Below are positions 51,732 through 63,401 of a DNA stretch of 64,000 nucleotides, piece by piece. The stretch is from assembly GCF_026151205.1 (NCBI RefSeq), contig NC_087075.1:13343628-13407627 (forward strand). Reading direction: 5' to 3'. Source of the stretch: Bolinopsis microptera. Its lineage: Eukaryota > Ctenophora > Tentaculata > Lobata > Bolinopsidae. Under the pieces are notes generated by a model, which saw only the letters and a list, made by a program, of their open reading frames with translations, was not told the origin of the DNA and did not search any database. Position 1 is the stretch's first letter. Each line of letters starts with the position of its first letter. Both the position numbers and the translations under genes were made by a program.

Positions 51732-52160
51732 AGACTGGCATTGTTTGTTGCTACTGTGGAGTCAATACTTCTTTATGGTTCTGAAACGTGGACGTTGACA
51801 GAGCAATTGAAGAAACGCATTGATGGCTGCAACACTAGAATGATAAGGATGGCACTAAATGTGGATTGGAAGCAGCGCAAAACCAACAAAGAAGTCTATG
51901 GCAACCTACCGAGAGCAACCATGAAGATCCAAGAGCGCAGGATGCGACTAGCAGGCCATATCCACCGGCACCCAGAACTAGTCGCAAACCGCTTGCTACT
52001 CTAGGAACCAACTCATGGGGTACGGAGTAGGGGGAGACCAGCCATGACTTATGTTGATAGCCCACGAGCTGACACGGGTCTCAACGACACTGGAGAAATG
52101 AGCAGACTTATGGCGGATAGAGTTCTATCCAGAGACAGCGCATCAATACTCGGACGCTGA
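51732..52160 (+). pseudogene. LINE RT C-terminal fragment fused to the inverted copy
   Basis: SILLYGSETWTLTEQLKKRI, then RMIRMALNVDWKQRKTN, YGNLPRATMKIQERRMRLAG, HIHRHPELVANRLLL, a TAG where Trp is expected, then EPTHG and GRPAMTYVD, ending at TGA 52158-52160. This is the familiar C-terminal end of animal endonuclease-RT LINEs. It is a 5'-truncated fragment; the junction at 51731/51732 is with a copy of the KDZ-like gene. Confidence 0.85.
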
Positions 52161-52890
52161 AGCCGCCTTAAGCCCACATCCAGAAAGTTAAAAATTTCCT
52201 CGCAGATACACATTTTCTGTTTTCTGTGGCCCGCTCGCTTCGCTCGCAAATTTTCCTTTTTTGCAATGTCGGCGAGTGAAGCAAGACAGTCTTAAGCATT
52301 CGGAGCTAGGCCCCAGAACATTTTTTTGCGTTTTTGCTTGGCCACATTAAAATCTACAATAACAAAATATCTGAAGTCCTTCAAAATAGTGTATTACAAA
52401 ACGGCTTTCTCCTACAACCCACAAGTAAAACATGGCCAGCTTGCACCATCTGTCGTAGTTATCACAAATTATTATTATATGTGTAATGTGCCTTGCAGAG
52501 TAGAGGCAACCATGTCCTGAGAAATATAGAGTGCATACAACTTAAACTTTCGCACAGACAGGAATTGAAGATATGTTCGCCGCAGGCAAAAATTCTTGAT
52601 GATTTTTCCCACACAGAAGGCCTAGAAGCAATTTGGCAATAGAGATCATTTTCAAACACAGTTTCAAGAACGATTCAAAGAACTGTTAGTTTTTTCCTCT
52701 TTCATTTGTCAACAATTTTGGATTGTTTTTAGAAAATCTCCTCTTTACCCCAGAAAATTCATGGTAAAAAATTCAGATCGTAGACTTTATAAATTTCCTC
52801 TTTGGCACCAAAAATTTCCTCCGAAATCGAAAATTTCCTTGCAGATTATCTGCTATGGTTTCTGGCTGTGGGGCCTTAGGTCAGTCAAGT
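52161..52890. other. Spacer between LINE fragment and KDZ-like exon
   Basis: AAAATTTCCTCGCAGAT at 52191-52207 and related AAATTTCCT(T/C) words at 52790-52850 suggest an old repeat family. No coding sequence is recognised. Confidence 0.4.
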
Positions 52891-53162
52891 CAGTAAGTCA
52901 GTCGAGTTCTATTATTCTCTCCACCCGTTGTCTCAGTGTCCCCTTCTTGTTTAATTTAAGCATGTCAATCATCCCGTATATGACGTTAGATCCGGGTTTC
53001 TGCTTGGTGATGTTCCACAAGTCATCAAATTGTATGGGGTAGACATCAGGTTTGCCGTCAGAGCCTTTATCTATTGCTTTCACATCAAAGAGGATGACAG
53101 GGGAATGTCTCCCACACTCTCTACAGGACAGAAAGTCTAGAGGTGTCTCCTTCATGCCCATA

Positions 53163-53672
53163 TACCTTACAAGACATATTTATGGCGGCCTAATTTGCGA
53201 CGACCGAAATTTTGGCGGTCCGAAAATATGGCGAAATTGAACAAAAACCGTCAAATTTCGGACGTCACAGAAAATAAGGGTATTTTTCATCATTTTTTGT
53301 GACAGTAAGCAGTAAGGAAATTTCTGAAATCGGTAAAATCATGTTCAAACTTAGTCTGTATTAAGACTGTAAGACTTTCATGTTAGCACATACATGTATT
53401 TTAATGCAAATTTAAACTGTATTGCTTGACATTCAATTCGTCATTGGTGTGGTGATAATTTGTCCCAAGATGCCAGAATTTATTTATTTTACTTGATATT
53501 ACTTTTTAGAAACAAAATAAAGCAGTGAAGGCACAGTCATTGAAATAAGCTAAAATAAAAGATAATGCGACGGATTCTATTATGACGACCGAAATTTTGG
53601 CGGTCCGAAAATATGGCGAAATTTTCGGAAAACCGCCACATTTCGTACGTTATAAATATGTCTTGTAAGGTA
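53163..53672. mobile_element. TA-target MITE in the KDZ-like gene
   Basis: Terminal inverted repeats CCTTACAAGACATATTTAT at 53165-53183 and 53652-53670, each flanked by TA, enclose 506 bp without an ORF. TA duplication with short TIRs fits Tc1/mariner-type elements. Internally GACGACCGAAATTTTGGCGG occurs twice in direct orientation (53199 and 53584). The insertion splits the reading frame after LLFNL. Confidence 0.85.
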
Positions 53673-55455
53673 GATTAAAGAGGAGGAAGGCATCCCTTAG
53701 GGTGTTGGTGGTAAGGTGGGGGCTGTCAGACTCCATTCGGAAAGTATCGACTAGTGTCTTGGATATGGGGTGTCCAAAGGTGGTGAAGATGGTTTCCAGA
53801 AGCTGATAGTCTACAATTGTATGGTTGTTGTTATTGAACAGTGAACACCCCTTCCGAGACATCTGTGTATGTGTATCGATATGGAGTCTGACAGGTGAAA
53901 CAGAACTTAACATGTATGTCAACAGTCGTCACTGCCTCCTTCTGTAACCACCTGCCCTGGTTACAGTGGGTGCAGATTTTCTTGGAGGGAATAAGTTTTG
54001 ACAGGGACTTGACTGACATTCCGTCTTACACACGAGTGGATTCCACTCAGTGGAATGCGTTTGTTTTCCATCGCATGTTTTAGCATACGCTCTACAGTTG
54101 AATCACCCCTTGGTGGATATTGTAGGGGCAGCCCCGAGGCAGATAACTCAGTCTCAACCTGATTCAGGGTAGGATCATGAACAGTAGATGGATTCTTACT
54201 GTCGACATGTTTGCAAAACCTCGGTAAAACTCGGCTTGGTAAAGTTTTTAATTTGTATCGTACATTTTGAACGTTAAGATCAAAATGTACGATAAAATGT
54301 AATTCAAACATCAAGCATTTGTGAGATCAATTATAAACGTTGCATAGAAGATAAACTGAAGTTTCACCCGGGTAACAGCTGATTATCAAGCCTGGAAACA
54401 AGTTATTTAGATGGATTTGAGCATGACGAGTGACGACATATGTAACTCGAGATCACACATAAGCCCGGCAATATCCAAGTAGCCCGATGGCCGACACGTG
54501 TTCACGAACAGTTTTTCCACTTGTACTAACCGATTTGACAGTGCTGCATGTCTTGATAGCAGGTTTTTTGATATCAGGTTTCTTGATAACAGGTTTCTTG
54601 ATAGCAGGAATGCTCTCAATCTTCGGACTACTCTTTGGCTGAAAAACAATAGTTATTTCAATGAATGTTTATACCAAATGAAAACGAATGTAGGATAGTA
54701 CACATTGCTGCGATAAGTTATGAAGCGTACGTTACAACATTCATACTATAGCTATGTTACATCGATTCTTTGACATTTGACAAGATATACTTACAGGGAG
54801 AAAATCATCCTAGCTCGAACTGTATGTTTCTTGGAGCAATTTGTTCATTTGTGATGAAATATTGTTCCTGGGCAGGTAACAGTTAAATTAAATAAGTTTT
54901 GGAATGTAAGTCAAAACCATGTAAATCTATTAAGTTGATCAACCAAATAATGGCATAGGTGGTGTCCAACCGTGTCCATGTCGATTGGGCGACATCTGTC
55001 CGACAACGACATCTGTCCGACAGCCGAATTAGGGATTTCGGACAGATATCGCTGTCGGACAGGAGTCGTTTTTGGCGACATCTGTCCGAATTTCGGATCA
55101 TATTGTAATTTCGGTTCACATTCGTATTTCAGAAGCTCACGGGTAATCTTCAAATCTTGTGACTTTGCTCCCATTGTTCTAATGCTGATGTGATCCATTG
55201 AGATATGATCCATCGATGATTCGATACATGATTGACTAGTTGAGAACAGGAACGTCAGATCGTGCTAGCCGTAAACTAACAAGCTGGCGATCACATCACA
55301 GTACATATAAGACAGCGGTATGGAGATTAGTTATCGCAATCCACAATTGCAACTAATCTTCAGTTTATCCCTGGACCCAAACAAGGCTCGGAGAACCCTG
55401 TCCTGAATGGCTTCCGATACGTCTTCGACAAACGAAGAGACGACACCACCCACAA

Positions 55456-55575
55456 TTATGACGGTCCATGATAATGGATCTATAATTTAATTTTAATCCT
55501 GTGTAATCCTGTGTAATCCTGTGTAATCCTGTGTAATCCTGTGTAATCCTGTGTAATCCTGTGTAACTGTGTAAT
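55456..55575 (+). repeat. Retroelement-like 3' tail with eight TAATCCTGTG units
   Basis: The same leader as at 22662 (TTATGACGGTCCATGATAAT) followed by seven to eight perfect TAATCCTGTG units. The unit number differs between the two loci, as expected of a terminal microsatellite. Confidence 0.8.
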
Positions 55576-55589
55576 CCACCCACTAGAAA

Positions 55590-55992
55590 TATTCGGATTT
55601 CCGAAAGGGTTGCAGAGCCCGCATCTCTACCGTGGACAAACAACTGATCACTCCTACTACAGTACTACTGCCCACCATGCTGAAATGACCGTCCACGTCA
55701 GCAAACAGAACTTGAAAAGAAAAGCTTCTGGTGGAGATCAACCGACGAAATACCTCGTATCTGAATCAGTTGGTGGATTGGGTTATGAATCTAGAGCAAA
55801 GCTTGGTTTCCAGCTATCACCCCTCAACAGAATGGTACAGAGCTGCAGAAAAGCAGCAAACAGACACCCTTCCAACCCTTCTAATCTGGAAACACTCTCC
55901 ATTCCTGCAAACTATATGCTCTCTACTGACAATGAACCAGTGATGCTCTGGGACTCTGGATGGGACGAAAATACTCGACGATCTTTCCTTTA
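55590..55992 (+). pseudogene. FLYWCH/MULE-like gene fragment
   Basis: Across one frameshift near 55660 the plus strand encodes CRARISTVDKQLITPT, then HHAEMTVHVSKQNLKRKAS, KYLVSESVGGLGYESR, SCRKAANRHPSNPSNLETL and VMLWDSGWDENTRRSFL before a TAA at 55990-55992. A GCRAR...T...HxH pattern followed by a CRK...PxxP...DSG...RRSFLF region is that of animal FLYWCH-finger proteins with a MULE-type transposase domain downstream. Only this N-terminal piece is present; the 5' side is replaced by the tail repeat at 55456-55575. Confidence 0.5.
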
Positions 55993-57290
55993 AGGGACTG
56001 CTAAGAAAGCAGATCATATATTATATGGCGGACGCGGAGCATTGGGTAGATCATATCTCAAATTGGAAATGTTACGTATACAAATTAGTGAGTAACAGTT
56101 CATGAGTTCAGATCATGTCTCTAAATGGAAATGTGTGGAAATGTGTTGAAATCAGATGATAATTTCGGACAGATGTCGTTTTTTTTCTGGTACCTTGAGT
56201 CGGACAGATCTCGCTGTCGGACACGAGTCGTGTTACCGACTTACCGACCATGTCACGGCGCAAAGGCTCAGGTCGTTGCACTTTTAACAATAACAATTTT
56301 AATGATTAACTGGTTTAGCTGGCAACCTCTGAGGTATGGATTTCGTCTCTACTACATCGGCTAAAGGTTTACTCTGTGGTTAGATTTGTCCCATTAGCTT
56401 CAATCAAAATCTATCGTGATAGTTAAAGTATTAGGAAATAGTTTGGCCCCACTAAAATCTTGTTTTAAGAAACACCAATAAAAGCAACACTTTTGGTTCA
56501 TACCTTTACGTAAAAAAACATGTAACTTTTCACGTTTGTTATATCAGATATAATGGTCACCACGTCATCATTCTGTCGAGTCCAAGTTCCTGAAATTTAG
56601 ACCCTTTAAAATTAAAATCGATGATATCAATCACAAACAATCTTCCTAACTTAACTTGTTACAATATTTTAATTGCATAACTTGACAAAGACTCACCACT
56701 ACGTTCCCTACTGTAGCTTATGATATCAGTCAGTAACTCATTCATTCAATCGTTTAAAAACTGACTTTCAGCAGACAAAGCTCCAAACTTTTGCTATGCA
56801 GTCTATACAATGTAATTCAGTTAATATAATAATTTTAATAGATCCAAAATTAAATAACAATAAATCCCAGTTTGGTAACACGACATCTGTCCGACAGCGA
56901 CATCTGTCCGACAGCACTATTTTCGTGTATTTGAAGTGATATCTCAAATTTGGCACATAGAAATTTATCCAAACTTGCACAAGTTATTTGTCTTTAAGCT
57001 ATCTTACTATCTAGAAAGTTTCAAGAAAATTGTATCGTTGGATCTCCAGATATATGCTTTGGAACCACTGAAACAACCGAATTGCATATATTTTTTGTGT
57101 TTAAGGTAATATCTTAAACTTGGCACATAGAAACTCGCTCAAACTTACACAGATTATTCGTCCTATAACCAACATACTTTGTGGAAAGTTTTAAGAAAAT
57201 CGTACGGTAGGATCCGACATAAACTATTGTCCAAATAACCTATTTTCTGAGTCGGACAGATGTCGCTGTCGGACAGATGTCGCCCAATCT

Positions 57291-57501
57291 GATGGTTCCA
57301 ATTAGATTTAGACCTCTTCAGGGAAACACAGTATTCCAGTATATTTATTTCTAGTTCCTGGCATCCAATAATTTTATTTTATTCCCCTTGATGGTTCCAA
57401 TTAGATTAAGACCTCTTCAGGGAAACACAGTATTCCAGTATATTTATTTCTAGTTCCTGGCATCCAATAATTTTATTTTATTCCCCTTGATGGTTCCAAT
57501 T
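57291..57501 (-). repeat. Two inverted units of the 99-bp satellite
   Basis: Two units of the satellite in reverse orientation (TCTAGTTCCTGGCATCCAAT at 57350 and 57449, spacing 99 bp). On both sides lie GGGCGACATCTGTCCGA motifs pointing away from the inverted units. Confidence 0.95.
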
Positions 57502-57524
57502 GATTGGGCGACATCTGTCCGAAA

Positions 57525-60500
57525 AAATTAAAATAAAATTATTGGATGCCAGGAACTAGAAATAAATATACTGGAATACTGTGTTTCCCTGAAGAGGTCT
57601 TAATCTAATTGGAACCATCAAGGGGAATAAAATAAAATTATTGGATGCCAGGAACTAGAAATAAATATACTGGAATACTGTGTTTCCCTGAAGAGGTCTT
57701 AATCTAATTGGAACCATCAAGGGGAATAAAATTAAATTATTGGATGCCAGGAACTAGAAATAAATATACTGGAATACTGTGTTTCCCTGAAGAGGTCTAA
57801 ATCTAATTGGAACCATCAAGGGGAATAAAATTAAATTATTAGATGCCAGGAACTAGAAATAAATATTCTGGAATACTGTGTTTCCCTGAAGAGGTCTTAA
57901 TCTAATTGGAACCATCAAGGAGAATAAAATAAAATTATTGGATGCCAGGAACTAGAAATAAATATACTGGAATACTGTGTTTCCCTGAAGAGGTCTTAAT
58001 CTAATTGGAACCATCAAGGGGAATAAAATAAAATTATTGGATGCCAGGAACTAGAAATAAATATACTGGAATACTGTGTTTCCCTGAAGAGGTCTTAATC
58101 TAATTGGAACCATCAAGGGGAATAAAATTAAATTATTGGATGCCAGGAACTAGAAATAAATATACTGGAATACTGTGTTTCCCTGAAGAGGTCTAAATCT
58201 AATTGGAACCATCAAGGGGAATAAAATTAAATTATTAGATGCCAGGAACTAGAAATAAATATTCTGGAATACTGTGTTTCCCTGAAGAGGTCTTAATCTA
58301 ATTGGAACCATCAAGGAGAATAAAATAAAATTATTGGATGCCAGGAACTAGAAATAAATATACTGGAATACTGTGTTTCCCTGAAGAGGTCTAAATCTAA
58401 TTGGAACCATCAAGGGGAATAAAATTAAATTATTGGATGCCAGGAACTAGAAATAAATATTCTGGAATACTGTGTTTCCCTGAAGAGGTCTTAATCTAAT
58501 TGGAACCATCAAGGGGAATAAAATAAAATTATTGGATGCCAGGAACTAGAAATAAATATACTGGAATACTGTGTTTCCCTGAAGAGGTCTTAATCTAATT
58601 GGAACCATCAAGGGGAATAAAATAAAATTATTGGATGCCAGGAACTAGAAATAAATATACTGGAATACTGTGTTTCCCTGAAGAGGTCTAAATCTAATTG
58701 GAACCATCAAGGGGAATAAAATTAAATTATTGGATGCCAGGAACTAGAAATAAATATTCTGGAATACTGTGTTTCCCTGAAGAGGTCTTAATCTAATTGG
58801 AACCATCAAGGGGAATAAAATTAAATTATTGGATGCCAGGAACTAGAAATAAATATTCTGGAATACTGTGTTTCCCTGAAGAGGTCTTAATCTAATTGGA
58901 ACCATCAAGGGGAATAAAATTAAATTATTGGATGCCAGGAACTAGAAATAAATATACTGGAATACTGTGTTACCCTGAAGAGGTCTTAATCTAATTGGAA
59001 CCATCAAGGGGAATAAAATTAAATTATTGGATGCCAGGAACTAGAAATAAATATTCTGGAATACTGTGTTTCCCTGAAGAGGTCTTAATCTAATTGGAAC
59101 CATCAAGGGGAATAAAATTAAATTATTGGATGCCAGGAACTAGAAATAAATATACTGGAATACTGTGTTACCCTGAAGAGGTCTTAATCTAATTGGAACC
59201 ATCAAGGGGAATAAAATTAAATTATTGGATGCCAGGAACTAGAAATAAATATACTGGAATACTGTGTTTCCCTGAAGAGGTCTAAATCTAATTGGAACCA
59301 TCAAGGGGAATAAAATAAAATTATTGGATGCCAGGAACTAGAAATAAATATACTGGAATACTGTGTTTCCCTGAAGAGGTCTTAATCTAATTGGAACCAT
59401 CAAGGGGAATAAAATAAAATTATTGGATGCCAGGAACTAGAAATAAATATACTGGAATACTGTGTTTCCCTGAAGAGGTCTAAATCTAATTGGAACCATC
59501 AAGGGGAATAAAATTAAATTATTGGATGCCAGGAACTAGAAATAAATATTCTGGAATACTGTGTTTCCCTGAAGAGGTCTTAATCTAATTGGAACCATCA
59601 AGGGGAATAAAATAAAATTATTGGATGCCAGGAACTAGAAATAAATATACTGGAATACTGTGTTTCCCTGAAGAGGTCTTAATCTAATTGGAACCATCAA
59701 GGGGAATAAAATAAAATTATTGGATGCCAGGAACTAGAAATAAATATACTGGAATACTGTGTTTCCCTGAAGAGGTCTAAATCTAATTGGAACCATCAAG
59801 GGGAATAAAATTAAATTATTGGATGCCAGGAACTAGAAATAAATATTCTGGAATACTGTGTTTCCCTGAAGAGGTCTTAATCTAATTGGAACCATCAAGG
59901 TGAATAAAATTAAATTATTGGATGCCAGGAACTAGAAATAAATATACTGGAATACTGTGTTACCCTGAAGAGGTCTTAATCTAATTGGAACCATCAAGGG
60001 GAATAAAATTAAATTATTGGATGCCAGGAACTAGAAATAAATATTCTGGAATACTGTGTTTCCCTGAAGAGGTCTTAATCTAATTGGAACCATCAAGGGG
60101 AATAAAATTAAATTATTGGATGCCAGGAACTAGAAATAAATATACTGGAATACTGTGTTACCCTGAAGAGGTCTTAATCTAATTGGAACCATCAAGGGGA
60201 ATAAAATTAAATTATTGGATGCCAGGAACTAGAAATAAATATTCTGGAATACTGTGTTTCCCTGAAGAGGTCTTAATCTAATTGGAACCATCAAGGGGAA
60301 TAAAATAAAATTATTGGATGCCAGGAACTAGAAATAAATATACTGGAATACTGTGTTTCCCTGAAGAGGTCTTAATCTAATTGGAACCATCAAGGGGAAT
60401 AAAATAAAATTATTGGATGCCAGGAACTAGAAATAAATATACTGGAATACTGTGTTTCCCTGAAGAGGTCTAAATCTAATTGGAACCATCAAGGGGAATA

Positions 60501-62269
60501 AAATTAAATTATTGGATGCCAGGAACTAGAAATAAATATTCTGGAATACTGTGTTTCCCTGAAGAGGTCTTAATCTAATTGGAACCATCAAGGGGAATAA
60601 AATTAAATTATTGGATGCCAGGAACTAGAAATAAATATTCTGGAATACTGTGTTTCCCTGAAGAGGTCTTAATCTAATTGGAACCATCAAGGGGAATAAA
60701 ATTAAATTATTGGATGCCAGGAACTAGAAATAAATATACTGGAATACTGTGTTACCCTGAAGAGGTCTTAATCTAATTGGAACCATCAAGGGGAATAAAA
60801 TTAAATTATTGGATGCCAGGAACTAGAAATAAATATTCTGGAATACTGTGTTTCCCTGAAGAGGTCTTAATCTAATTGGAACCATCAAGGGGAATAAAAT
60901 TAAATTATTGGATGCCAGGAACTAGAAATAAATATACTGGAATACTGTGTTACCCTGAAGAGGTCTTAATCTAATTGGAACCATCAAGGGGAATAAAATT
61001 AAATTATTGGATGCCAGGAACTAGAAATAAATATACTGGAATACTGTGTTTCCCTGAAGAGGTCTAAATCTAATTGGAACCATCAAGGGGAATAAAATAA
61101 AATTATTGGATGCCAGGAACTAGAAATAAATATACTGGAATACTGTGTTTCCCTGAAGAGGTCTTAATCTAATTGGAACCATCAAGGGGAATAAAATAAA
61201 ATTATTGGATGCCAGGAACTAGAAATAAATATACTGGAATACTGTGTTTCCCTGAAGAGGTCTAAATCTAATTGGAACCATCAAGGGGAATAAAATTAAA
61301 TTATTGGATGCCAGGAACTAGAAATAAATATTCTGGAATACTGTGTTTCCCTGAAGAGGTCTTAATCTAATTGGAACCATCAAGGGGAATAAAATAAAAT
61401 TATTGGATGCCAGGAACTAGAAATAAATATACTGGAATACTGTGTTTCCCTGAAGAGGTCTTAATCTAATTGGAACCATCAAGGGGAATAAAATAAAATT
61501 ATTGGATGCCAGGAACTAGAAATAAATATACTGGAATACTGTGTTTCCCTGAAGAGGTCTAAATCTAATTGGAACCATCAAGGGGAATAAAATTAAATTA
61601 TTGGATGCCAGGAACTAGAAATAAATATTCTGGAATACTGTGTTTCCCTGAAGAGGTCTTAATCTAATTGGAACCATCAAGGTGAATAAAATTAAATTAT
61701 TGGATGCCAGGAACTAGAAATAAATATACTGGAATACTGTGTTACCCTGAAGAGGTCTTAATCTAATTGGAACCATCAAGGGGAATAAAATTAAATTATT
61801 GGATGCCAGGAACTAGAAATAAATATTCTGGAATACTGTGTTTCCCTGAAGAGGTCTTAATCTAATTGGAACCATCAAGGGGAATAAAATTAAATTATTG
61901 GATGCCAGGAACTAGAAATAAATATACTGGAATACTGTGTTACCCTGAAGAGGTCTTAATCTAATTGGAACCATCAAGGGGAATAAAATTAAATTATTGG
62001 ATGCCAGGAACTAGAAATAAATATTCTGGAATACTGTGTTTCCCTGAAGAGGTCTAAATCTAATTGGAACCATCAAGGTGAATAAAATAAAATTATTGGA
62101 TGCCAGGAACTAGAAATAAATATACTGGAATACTGTGTTTCCCTGAAGAGGTCTTAATCTAATTGGAACCATCAAGGGGAATAAAATTAAATTATTGGAT
62201 GCCAGGAACTAGAAATAAATATACTGGAATACTGTGTTTCCCTGAAGAGGTCTAAATCTAATTGGAACC
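57525..62269 (+). repeat. 99-bp satellite array with 18-unit higher-order repeat
   Basis: About 48 direct units of 99 bp (TTGGATGCCAGGAACTAGAA ... GAATACTGTGTTTCCCTGAA ... CTAATTGGAACCATCAAGG). Unit variants (AAATAAAATT or AATTAAATT; TATACTGG or TATTCTGG; TTTCCC or TTACCC; TTAATC or TAAATC) are not random: TTACCC units lie at 58971, 59169, 59961, 60159, 60753, 60951, 61743 and 61941, so the pattern repeats every 1,782 bp = 18 units, built of 10 + 8. The rare variant AAGGTGAATAAAATTAAAT recurs at 59899 and 61681, again 1,782 bp. Near the left end a 4-unit block is duplicated (ATTAGATGCC at 57838 and 58234). Confidence 0.97.
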
Positions 62270-63400
62270 CTGTAGGCGCCGCGCACAGGATCTATTTAAT
62301 TGTTATCTTACAATTACATGTCGCATTTCTTAATTACTAGAGCCAAAATTTCAGAAGCAAAATAATTTAAAACATATTTCTGTCGTTCACGCAGTACAGG
62401 CCGTGAGCACTGCGATCTAATTAATAGATCGAAAAATAATAATGGAGAAATTCCAAAAACCGCGCGCTCGTTATTTGTGATTAAATTGAGTGCTATTATA
62501 TGCGCGCCTCTGTGAACAGCAGTACCGCTCAAGCATGAAGTACTAAGCGGTACGCAGTTCTGCGTGAGGCGTAGACATTTGTAGCACACGTTTCATTCAA
62601 CTAATCAATTATGTGACATGTAATTATATTAAAGCAAAAAGAATATTAATTTTAGTAATAATTGACGTAAACATATGTGTTTAAATAACATTTATAATCT
62701 AGCGAGTTACCAATAATATAATACTATTTGTTTGTATTATTGATTATATATGTTTACACTAGCCTATATTATGATGGAGATATACATTATATAATTGCTC
62801 CAATATTCAACACTGCTAAACAACAAATACCTACTCGCCCATCGATGAAGCAGTCGCCAAAACAAAGCTCAAAGTTAATATACCTTCGTACTTCGTTTTG
62901 GAAACTGTAGAATGCCAGTAAATAATTATAATTTGTGTTTCAATCGTGTATTCGATGGGCAAGCACTCGCCACTCGAGGCCGAGACAAACGGCACCGGCT
63001 CCGCCCTGCAACCATGAAGTAATGTAAGCAGTAAGGCGGGGCGGTGGTGTGCGCCGTTTATACGGCCCACAGCACGAGACATTTTGAGCTCCAAGACTTA
63101 CGACTATAAAAGTCCCGAGTTAAACGTAGCGACTTACCATCGTCAGCCGTCAAAAATTTAGAATTTGTATGTTATAAACTCTACATCTGATATCAGTATA
63201 ACATGTAATTTAGTTTGTTATTGGCTAAATTTTTAACTCGATTAAGCGATGCAGACGGATGAACTAGGCTCCTCCTCCGTCAAAAACACAATGAGAGGGG
63301 ATTGTGGAAGGACACGAACACTATTCGTTAACTCGTACCCCGGGTACCCCCTAGAACTATATGTCCCATCAGATCACAGGCAAATAAATATCACTTCTTA
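62270..63400. other. Region between satellite and element C
   Basis: No gene is recognised. GC-richer patches occur at 62270-62290, 62380-62580 and 62950-63080. The right part (about 63150-63400) is probably the 3' UTR of minus-strand element C. A CGACTATAAAAGTCCCG sequence near 63101-63117 looks like a TATA box but has no ORF behind it. Confidence 0.5.
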
Positions 63401-63401
63401 A

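Larger units (their letters stand above)
51000..54638 (-). pseudogene. HMGXB3/KDZ-associated transposase-like gene, degenerate
   Basis: Minus-strand pieces in order: 54638-54531 (good acceptor and donor; basic repeats KKPVIKKPDIKKPAIK), about 54320-54070 (LPRFCKHVDSKNPS, ERMLKHAMENKRIPL), 54020-53690 (KKICTHCNQGRWLQKEAVTT, FCFTCQTPYRY, SLFNNNNHTIVDYQLLETIF, NTLRDAFLLFNL), 53161-52898 (DFLSCRECGRHSPVILFDVK, RQRVERIIEL) and 51240-51000 (YLHEGASDYVQFLRSW, MLPPYGGKLADSSKP). The Cys pairs and the HEGASDY...PPYxG order recall HMGXB3-like animal proteins with cysteine clusters associated with KDZ transposases; this is from memory of the family. Two frameshifts near 54000-53900, a MITE and a 1.6-kb foreign block break the gene. 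Confidence 0.5.
54984..57291. repeat. Cluster of GACATCTGTCCGACAGC inverted-repeat motifs
   Basis: The motif or its complement occurs at 54988-55027, 55041-55060, 55076-55090, 56166-56225, 56881-56915 and 57251-57285; often two in tandem. The outermost copies (54984 and 57291) are preceded by GATTGGGC in inverted orientation, as ends of one DNA transposon of about 2.3 kb would be. The inner pair 56881-57282 could be a MITE of its own: its body holds two degenerate copies of a roughly 155-bp segment (CTTGGCACATAGAAA). No TSD is apparent, so the pairing is uncertain. Confidence 0.65.

Noticed and set aside
57525-62269. CRISPR-like array
   Set aside because: There are no unique spacers: the entire 99-bp unit repeats. 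This is a eukaryotic satellite.
63101-63117. TATA-box promoter CGACTATAAAAGTC
   Set aside because: No ORF or exon follows on either strand within reach; the region is probably the 3' UTR of element C.
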